Below, piece by piece: positions 56,501 to 64,000 of a stretch of DNA of 64,000 nucleotides (positions are counted from its first letter, which is position 1; each line of letters begins with the position of its first letter). The translations under genes were made by a program, and so were the position numbers. The DNA is from Beroe forskalii (taxonomy: Eukaryota; Ctenophora; Nuda; Beroida; Beroidae), in assembly GCA_011033025.1 (NCBI GenBank), contig WFMF01000215.1, positions 1 through 64,000 of the forward strand. Direction: 5' to 3'. The notes under the pieces were generated by a model. The model saw nothing but the letters and a program-made list of their open reading frames with translations, was not told the origin of the DNA and ran no database searches.

Positions 56501-59500
56501 TAGTGGGACACCTGGAGTTCCAGGGTCTCCACCTTGCTCTGTAGCTTCGATACCTCGGACTCCGCGTAGCGGGACGCGTGCTCCGTCACCAGCTTCTGTC
56601 TCTCCTCCTCGTGGTGATGCATCAACTTGTCAACCTTCACGGCGTGTTCCTCTGAGAGTCTCATCACTTCCGTCTCGTGGGTCACTTTGAAACCCACCAG
56701 GGTGGATTTCTGCTGCTCGTTATCGATCTTGAGGAGGTCACACTTCGTCTTGAGGAAGGTGTTCTCCTTCTTTATCTCTGAGACATCCAGCCCCTCGAAC
56801 TGCTCCGGGTTGTAGTGTTTAGCGGGGGCTGTGGCTGGTGGTAGCACCAACTTGCCCTTCAACTCCGTGATCTCCTCATCCTGAGCTTCAACTTGTCCTG
56901 AAGTCTCTCCATCTTCCTCTTCACTTCCCCCGTAGGTATCGCTCCCTCCCTTAAATCCTTGTTCTCCTGCTCTAGTTGCACGTTTCGCTCGTACATCTGG
57001 GCGTTGATCTCCTCCATCCTGTTCACCTTCTCGTTCAGCACGTGGTTCAGCTCCTTCTCCTGCTCGGGGGCTGGAGTTCTCTTCCGCTCCAGGTGGATCA
57101 GCTGCTCCTCGTACTCTGCCTTAACCCTCACCAGCTGCTCCTGCATCTCAGCGATCTTGCTGGAGTAGTCCGCCGGCTGAGCCGCAGCGATCAGCGCCGC
57201 TATGGAGTCCGGGTGCCGCTTGTGGAGTGCTGTCTCCAGCTCGGCCACCTGCCGCTTCAAGTCGCTGATTGTCCTCGTGCTCTCGGCTGTAGCGAGGGAG
57301 ACCAGCTGTTTCTGGTGCTCCGGACTTTGGAGGGTTTTAATGGTTTGTTGGAGTTCCGTGATGCGTTCCTCTCTTCTCTGGAGGAGCTCACTGTCCGTTC
57401 TCAGCCTCGTGTTCTCCTGGAGGAGCTTGTCTAGCTTCCTGTACAACTCCTCTCGTTCGTCGTTGTGTTCTTTGACCAACGATGTTATCTGCGAGGGAAT
57501 AAGGGTTAGAAATGAGGGAGTCAAAGTGGTGGTGAGAACGTGTGCTAGAAATGAGAGAATCGGAAGAAATGCGAGTGAAGGTATAGCTGCTATAAGGGGA
57601 TCAATCGCAATAAAGTGGCGCTGGGATGCCTTTTTGATTTCAAACAAGTTAAGACGAAAAAGGACAGATGAGCAGATAAGTTTTTAGAACCAAATGTAAA
57701 GCAGCAAAAATTTGGCTGATATTTGAATAGAGTGAAGGATTTCGAAGGCTTTTCTTACATACGTTTCACCGGTAAAACTCCTGATTTTCTTCAGATTCAT
57801 AAAAGCCAACATAGCTAGTAACAACTATTTAAGTGAACATTATTTGACAAGATGAAGATGTCAGCAAATCGTACTTCATTACTGCGTGAACCCATCTATA
57901 GCTGTAGTACTATCACAAGCCTTTTAAGACCCACCAAACACATCCAATTCCCAATCCCCGGGGCTTATTAACCTACTGTTCTTTCACCCTTAGCTCAGAT
58001 GTAATAATGGCAGGGAATCGAACACGGGATCTTTCGATCACGAGCCTGATTTAATACCATTACACGAACAGTCCCCGGGGTCTACAATGCCCAAAACCCC
58101 TGGCTTATTTAAGTACTAACCTGGTGCTCGACTTGGATGAGGGAGGAGTTGACAGCAGCATCTAGTATACTCCCTAGGAGCACTCTCAGCAACCGCCAGC
58201 CGCTGTTTGTAAGCATGTTCCCGCTGTTTGTACGCCTCAACTTCCTCCTGAAGGGCTACTAACTTCGGGAGGGTCGTTAACTTGTCCTGGAGAGCCAGGG
58301 ACTGCTGCTTCTGTTGGAGCTGTCGGATCGTAGCCTGGGAGGAGGGAACGAGGGTGATTAATTAGGCAATTAATAGGTAATTAATAAGGCAAGGAGATAA
58401 AACATGCTACATAGTGCTGTGTAGTGTGCTGTTATTGCTTTTAATCTCATGCTTTGTTTAAAAAACGGTAACGAAAATCTGCTGTAGAAAGATTTGAAGT
58501 CCTCTCATCCCAAAATTCTCCCATAATTCTTGATGTAAAAACGCTAAATTCCCAAATTGTAAACTGTTCCGATCCCACTATTCTGATTATTTCTGATGTT
58601 TAGTGATATCTCGGTAACCAAATACTGTCCCCTGTCCGTTATGTACTTGGCTATATCATGAGCTACAAGATCAAATTAGAGGAATTGGCCCTCAAACCAC
58701 CATTTTATACATTGCCTGACAACTGCTAAATGTTTTGAATTGCTGGTAATGGGGACACCATGGAGAGCAATCAATAGTGGGGGTAACCCGATATTATTTG
58801 AACTTAGTCCCACTGAGCCCCCTAATTAATTTGCTTTAATTTAAAACATACACCTACACACGCACTAAGAAAAGACACGGTCATACGGTTAACATCAAAT
58901 TGGGGTGTAGAACGACAATGAAATTATCAACAAATAAACATAACTCCAAGAAAGACTAACCAAGATGTTCGTATAAAAATAGTTCCTTTTTTCGAATGCC
59001 TACATTGGGCATTTCAACATGATAATCCGAAAATGTTTATAAAATTATCCAATTCGTCAATGCCGCGATAATAAACGTCCGTTCATACATATTGAACATT
59101 AAAACAGTCAAAGGATATAGTACAAATTAATAAATTATTTACACAATCTTAGACACGGCCAAAACGCAACATTTTTCAAAACACACACTGTGTCACTAGA
59201 AAGCTAGAAAATCTAAATCCTGTCTTTTCAAGTCTACTGCTAAGTCAAGGTGAAATTTTTCATCAATAAGGGGAAAAAGCTTACATCTTTTTGCTCGAGC
59301 AGTTGTTTGATAGCCACGTTGTTGGAGGCGAGGTCTTTGTTTTCCAGGTAGAGCCGTGTGACCTCCTCTTTCTGGGAATCCTTCATCTTACGCATCTCTT
59401 CGTATAGTTTGACGTTCTCAGCTTGCGAGCCTGAAGAACGGAGACAAAAACGTCAAAAAACGAGACAAAAAATTCCAAAAAGCGGCAAAACGCGCTAGAA

Positions 59501-62500
59501 TTGTCAGAAAGCGCCAGAAAAATGTCAAACCAAAAATGTAGCCGTCCCCCTAGAACAGGGAGGTCATGAAACGATCTTAACCAATCTCTAAATTGAAAGT
59601 AATTACCCGTTAGGAGTTTCTCGAGTTCTGCCATCTGTTTGGTAAGTTGTTCGACCCTGGAGTCCCCATCTACTGCTGCTCCCCCTCCTGCTAAACCGGC
59701 ACTCTTCACTTTGCTCTGCAGCAGGTACACTTCCTGCTCGTACTTCAGCAGCTCCTGAACAATACGTCCTCACAGTTGGTGAATAATCAGTGAGCACATT
59801 ACCTACAGTACAGGGTGGGTAAAAAGTCTGGACCCCCCCTCTCCAGCCAAAACGGTAAAAGATACGGACTTGTCCTTTTGAACATATTTAGTATCATCAA
59901 TTTTGAGTAGAAAAAGATTGTCAAAGAAAAAAAAAATAATCAAAAAAATTATGAAGGAGCAATTTTACAAAACTTGCATTTTTTGGCCTCTCAGTCGCTT
60001 ATTTTCTCCCAAGTCACTGTTAAACTCAGCAAACTTGTCTTGAACCAACTTAATTTTGTTTGTATACTCATTTTGAATCAATTTTGCCACTTTTGTCAAC
60101 GGACAAATAGTGTATAAATGCTTTGAATCAATGATAAACCCTCATAATATTAACTGCTTCACCTCTGTTTTTCTTGCAAAGTTTCACTCATCCACAATCA
60201 TTTGCCAGATCAAAATGCCGAATGCCTCTGATTACAGTACCATGCAGCTTATTGATAGAATACGGGCTATTACATTTAAGGAGGCCAGGGATGTATTGAC
60301 CAAGGCCATGTCTGGTGGAAAAGTTGATGGCAACCTGTTTTCTAGAAGAACGGTTCAGAATGGTTGGGGCTCATCTTCAATGTTATGGAGTTTTTGTCTG
60401 CTTTACGGCAGTTAAAGTGATGTGGGTTGCTAAGGAAGTAGGACAGTCATGGAACGGGGATTATTTTAGAAAAGTTTTGACAGAAAACGTGATACCCTTC
60501 CTGAAAGATCCAGACTGCGTTGTTGAAACCGATTCAGTGGTGTTCTTGCAAAAAATATTAGATATCATTGATCAATTGTAAAATTTTGTATATTTACGTG
60601 ATAATTTAGCTCACAAAAGTGTCGTCTTTATGCTCCTTCATAAAATCTGGCAAAAATAATTTGGAAAATCCAAAATGACTTTTTTCTACTCACAATTGAT
60701 AGTACTAATTATGTTCAAAAGGACAAGTCCGTATCTTTTACTGTTTTGGCTGGAGAGGGGGGGTCCAGACTTTTTACCCACCCTGTATATCACTATCTTA
60801 ATTTTGATACTCTAAAACAGCTGTCATCTAATTTATTATTTGTTCATCTAGTTGAGTGAGTGAGTAATAATTGGCGGGTTAAGAAGAGTTCAATACGAAA
60901 TGAAACGTTTAACATTCTATACGCAAATTACTAAATCCAGCGTCAGTGTTCTACCCTCTTACCTGTGAATGAGAGGCTTTGAGGGCACTGATCAGGGCCG
61001 CATGCAGCCTCTCTGTCTCCGACATCTGGTCCTGTACTTGCTTCAACTCCTGCTGTGTCCTCTTATACAGCTCCTTCCATGCCTCTATGTCACTGAAAAC
61101 AAGGGTAGTGTCAAGTGGGGGACCATATTATTGATGGCTTTGTTGATTTTTTACGATTGAAATCAGATTCTGATCGAAAGTCCGGATCTCATTTCTAACT
61201 ATCTAATGATGTTAGGATTCCTTCCATCGGAGAGATCAGCTAAAATGCCATACTTACCCATTGGATTGGATGACTTCAACTAGACTCCGGTCTGTAATTC
61301 CAGATGTCCACGTGTCTCCTAGGTTCTGTTTCGAGTAGTCCCCTGCGTTGCTCTTGCCTGATCCTACAACACATCATAACATCTAAATGTCGTCCGTTAG
61401 GTAAAAAATAGCGGTAAAATTAAAACCAATACAGCAACATCTATGTTCAATAAATTGAACGTACCAAGTCGTTAGAATCTCCACCAGATCACTGACCTGA
61501 GGCGGATAAGACCAATAAGACCAATAAGAACACTGACCTAAGTTGGAGGCGGTGGCTGGTGGCTGGTTATCTCCCCTGATGTAAGCCGCCACAGGAGATT
61601 GTGCCACTCGATTAGGTCGAACTGCTGTCTGGGATCGGACTGGTACTTTCGACTTAGCCACCATTTGCCGTTCTGCATCGGATGCATTGTTTGATTTCAT
61701 AAAAGTCGTAATAATGGCTTGATTTTATATGAAAACAATTTATACGACAGTCAGTGCAATACCTCTCAACCACATCGCAAGACACCAATCAAGATCATAT
61801 TCGTTATTTTTTAAGTTATAACCATTTTAATTTAAAACCAATAACCATTTCGTTAACTACGATTTACCCGGGGGGGGATCAGGGACTAAGTGCAAGACAC
61901 GAGGCCGGGGTGGGTGGTGTTTGGCCCTTGGCGAAATCACTTAGTCCACTGTACTAACTGAGGTGGTCACCTTATGGGAAAAATCATAATCACTTAGTCC
62001 AAATGGCATATTTTTCCATATTTGGGCACTTTTTTGCCAGATGATGTCATAATTTTGGGGTGGGTCCCCAAATTGTATTAAATTTCAGTTAGTACACGGG
62101 ACAAACTGCTCATTTTGGGGTGGGTCCCTACAAAACATGACAAATTTCAGTTAGTACATGGGACAATCTGCAGCGTTTTATGCTCATTTAGGGGTGGGTA
62201 CCTTCAAATAGTGACAAATATCAGTTAGTACAGGGGAGAATCTGCCGCTTGGATAGGTTTTTATGCTAATTTTGGGGTGGGTCACTACAAATGGTGCCAA
62301 ATATCACTTAGTTTATGGGATTATCTGAAGGGGTGGTGGGTGGTATTTCAAAATTGGGCAAAAAATCACTTAGTACCCCTCGTGTCTTGCACTTAATCCA
62401 TGATCCCCCCCCGATTTACCTGTGTTTTTAGCAAGTATAGCCTTCCTCGCCCCTGATGCCGGTCTCACCGGACCCAGCCTCTTTTTGGGAGCAGGAGTCT

Positions 62501-63857
62501 TTGGTTTGACGAACTCCGGGGACTTTTCTGACTTAGAGTCCGAAGCCGAACTGTTTTCCTTGCTTGATCTGAAATGAACGTGGAATTTATTATCATTAAG
62601 TCATTATAACTTCATAACTACGGCATCACTCAAGAATTTAACAAATGGTGTGCTTTTGTGGCATTTGATGTTTTAAAATCGTGATGCGGATCAGGAGAAT
62701 GATTTCTTTGCCAAGATTTCCAGGAACGGGCCCCTGGCTCGCTTCGTAGAGCATTTGCCAGGTTTTCGCATCGCAGGTAATTGGATATTGGTGAAGGGGT
62801 GACACCTGATTTTATTCCAATCTTCCTTTATAGCAAGGAATAGAATATAAGGCCGAAAGCCAAGTCACTAATGCTTTAATGTGTTGTTATTAGCAACGCA
62901 GTGAATAATTGGGAATTATTCCAGAATTATTGTAAGTTTTAGGTATGTGAGCAAAAATGAAAGGATTAATCAAAATATACTTCAAATATCGTCTTATGAA
63001 TTTCAAGTTCTTTTAACTTCTAAATCAGAAAATTAGTACAATGCATTTTTCATCATCGACGATCAATCATATAGGACAAATTGAAATTCTGAAGGAAATA
63101 CAAGACTTGGCATTCTACAGTCCGTACCTCCCTAGCGGCTAACAATACAACAACAGAATATTTGCAACAAAATCTCAGTAAGAATACTCGCCTCAGTTCA
63201 AGACTTTTTTGAGCTGCCTTGGCTTTGATTTTTGCCAAATAATAGGCCATGTCTTTTTCTTTATCGTCTATCAAGGCTACCGTCAGAGTATTCTCAGATT
63301 CTTTCTTGACGGGACTAACATCAAAGCCAGCTGACTTGTCTTGGGCTAAGTATTCCTGAAAGTGTGAAAAATTAATTTCAATAGTTTGCCGTCTACCTCG
63401 ACAGAAATTTGTGATTAGTGAGTTAAAAACTTTATACCTTATCCTTATGAATCGCTGCCTAGTGAGAGGTTTCTTCCATAGAGAATAGAGATAGCAGTAC
63501 AAAAGTACAGACATAAAAGTCTCATATTCTGTCCATCAACTTCTGTTTGTTATAGGTATACTTAGAAACATGATCTGTAGAAACCAGAATATGGGTAAAA
63601 CACGAAAAAACCACTCACACTGTTGATTGGGGTAGATTCGAAGGGGTTGACGATGGTTTTAGACTGGGTGGAAAGTGGTCTATCGGGGGATCTCACTTCA
63701 TATTCGGTTGGGAAGATTCTGCCTCCGATGCCCACTTCCTGGGAAGAAAGGACCGGGTCTTCCCGGTGTGATACATCCTCAGATTCACTCTCAAACTGAT
63801 CGCTGGAGTAGCCCCGTTCTGAAGGAGGGTACCGGATCTTAGTAAACCAAGCCAGGA
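53578..63857 (-). CDS. CEP162: CEP162, centriole distal-end coiled-coil protein (5' end off window)
   Basis: Twelve minus-strand exons: 63857-63619, 63355-63192, 62568-62420, 61672-61538, 61363-61258, 61092-60963, 59754-59607, 59430-59285, 58334-58121, 57488-56389, 54692-54561, 53751-53578; about 940 residues visible. CEP162 binds axonemal microtubules at the centriole distal end and promotes transition-zone assembly. Recognition comes from the order and content of the coiled coil against vertebrate CEP162: LKRQVAELETALHKRHPDSI (vertebrate form has RRYPNSLPALI), the helix after it, ITKLGRELEE, YRVIQQKLENME, and the C-terminal QIEKFQNEIDSIISLCMELQ followed by GHGIILP. Exon 63355-63192 uses a GC donor (GAG|GCGAGT). 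Exons 58334-58121 and 57488-56389 each break frame by one base. The gene starts beyond the right edge. Confidence 0.85.
59431..59606 (-). repeat. CEP162 intron composed of a dispersed repeat, copy 2
   Basis: This 176-base intron, read on the minus strand, contains ACCTCCCTGTTCTAGGGGGA, CGGC, TTTGACATTTTTCTGGCGCT and a series of CGTTTT/TTTTTG units, the same blocks as the SIL1-intron repeat at 40012-40148. Repeat sequence runs to within a few bases of the acceptor. Confidence 0.6.
59811..60785. mobile_element. Mariner/Tc1-type element, degenerate
   Basis: Inverted ends of about 75-110 bp starting CAGGGTGGGTAAAAAGTCTG, flanked by TA (59809-59810, 60786-60787). Inside, plus-strand frames keep transposase-like pieces (VMWVAKEVG, NGDYFRKVLTENVIPFLKDP), but the frame is broken and the catalytic region incomplete. 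975 bp; in a CEP162 intron. Confidence 0.7.
61869..62411. mobile_element. Non-autonomous DNA transposon abutting a splice donor
   Basis: Inverted ends of about 33 bp (GGGGGGGATCA..., TAAGTGCAAGACACGAGG) are flanked by a 9-base duplication CGATTTACC (61860-61868, 62412-62420). Inside there are about four tandem segments with GGGGTGGGTCCC and many ACTTAGTAC/AGTTAGTAC motifs. TSD length of 8-9 suggests a hAT- or Mutator-type mobiliser. No coding frame. The right duplication is the donor of CEP162 exon 62568-62420. Confidence 0.75.
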
Positions 63858-64000
63858 CTGGGTATTGCGGAGATGCACAAGATGAAACAGTGAAATACGG
63901 TATGACAAATAGTGTATGTACTGTAGCTAAGGCTGCAGAGCTCACTGCAACAACATAAAACACACAACTGACAACAATACAAGGACACAATAATTAGAGT

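Noticed and set aside
56959..57687. Plus-strand frames opposite the CEP162 coiled coil
   Set aside because: Antisense of a strongly supported exon; long frames opposite Glu/Leu-rich coding are expected.

Overview
The window is nuclear DNA of an animal. It is A+T-rich, has GT-AG introns from tens of bases to over 10 kb, and carries orthologues of animal genes: SIL1, CEP162 and an iRhom-type rhomboid. There are also secreted PAN/sushi-type proteins and many short non-autonomous DNA transposons. The phylum is not fixed by the sequence. A non-vertebrate, possibly cnidarian-grade animal is my inference, from the iRhom and from a PHD-finger/RT retroelement.

Layout, left to right. (1) 1.0-1.5 kb, +: last two exons of an unrecognised gene. 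(2) 3.7-6.6 kb, +: five exons, the last two of which are an inverted, near-identical copy of CEP162 exons at 63.2-63.9 kb. (3) 6.9-7.8 kb, +: a small secreted or membrane-tethered protein that starts with a signal-peptide exon. (4) 7.8-12.5 kb: repeat-rich spacer with GC-rich palindromic repeats and tRNA-headed SINEs. (5) 12.5-31.75 kb, +: a 17-exon gene for a dsRBD-like plus leucine-rich-repeat protein. Its introns hold, on the opposite strand, Cys-rich exons (19.6-20.2 kb), an intronless PAN/sushi gene (21.6-23.2 kb) and a decayed PHD-RT retroelement (25.8-29.0 kb), followed by multi-hairpin and tandem repeats (29.0-30.5 kb). (6) 33.0-33.6 kb: GC-rich satellite. (7) 34.3-36.8 kb, +: three-exon iRhom-like gene with an apparently intact Ser/His pair. 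(8) 37.5-52.0 kb, -: SIL1 in eight exons. Its 10.4 kb third intron contains an intronless transmembrane PAN/sushi gene on the opposite strand and a 6.1 kb nested foldback element. (9) 53.6-64 kb, -: CEP162, twelve exons visible and running off the right edge. Its introns hold a mariner-like element, a transposon sitting exactly on a splice donor, and an intron made almost wholly of repeat.

There is no operon logic. SIL1 (ER chaperone exchange factor), iRhom (ER/Golgi membrane protein) and CEP162 (centriole/cilium) are unrelated housekeeping or regulatory genes. Three themes stand out. The first is the inverted duplication of CEP162 exons at the two ends of the window, with 16 silent changes and one replacement change between copies. 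The second is a pair of intronless PAN-W-block-sushi paralogues, each nested antisense in another gene's intron, one with a transmembrane anchor and one with a GPI-like tail. The third is repeated interaction of transposable or tandem repeats with splice sites: a target-site duplication that copies a donor, a minisatellite of reiterated donors, and a repeat-built intron. Exon phases were checked by hand. SIL1 and iRhom are clean, whereas the LRR gene has two one-base phase breaks and CEP162 has two one-base frame breaks.
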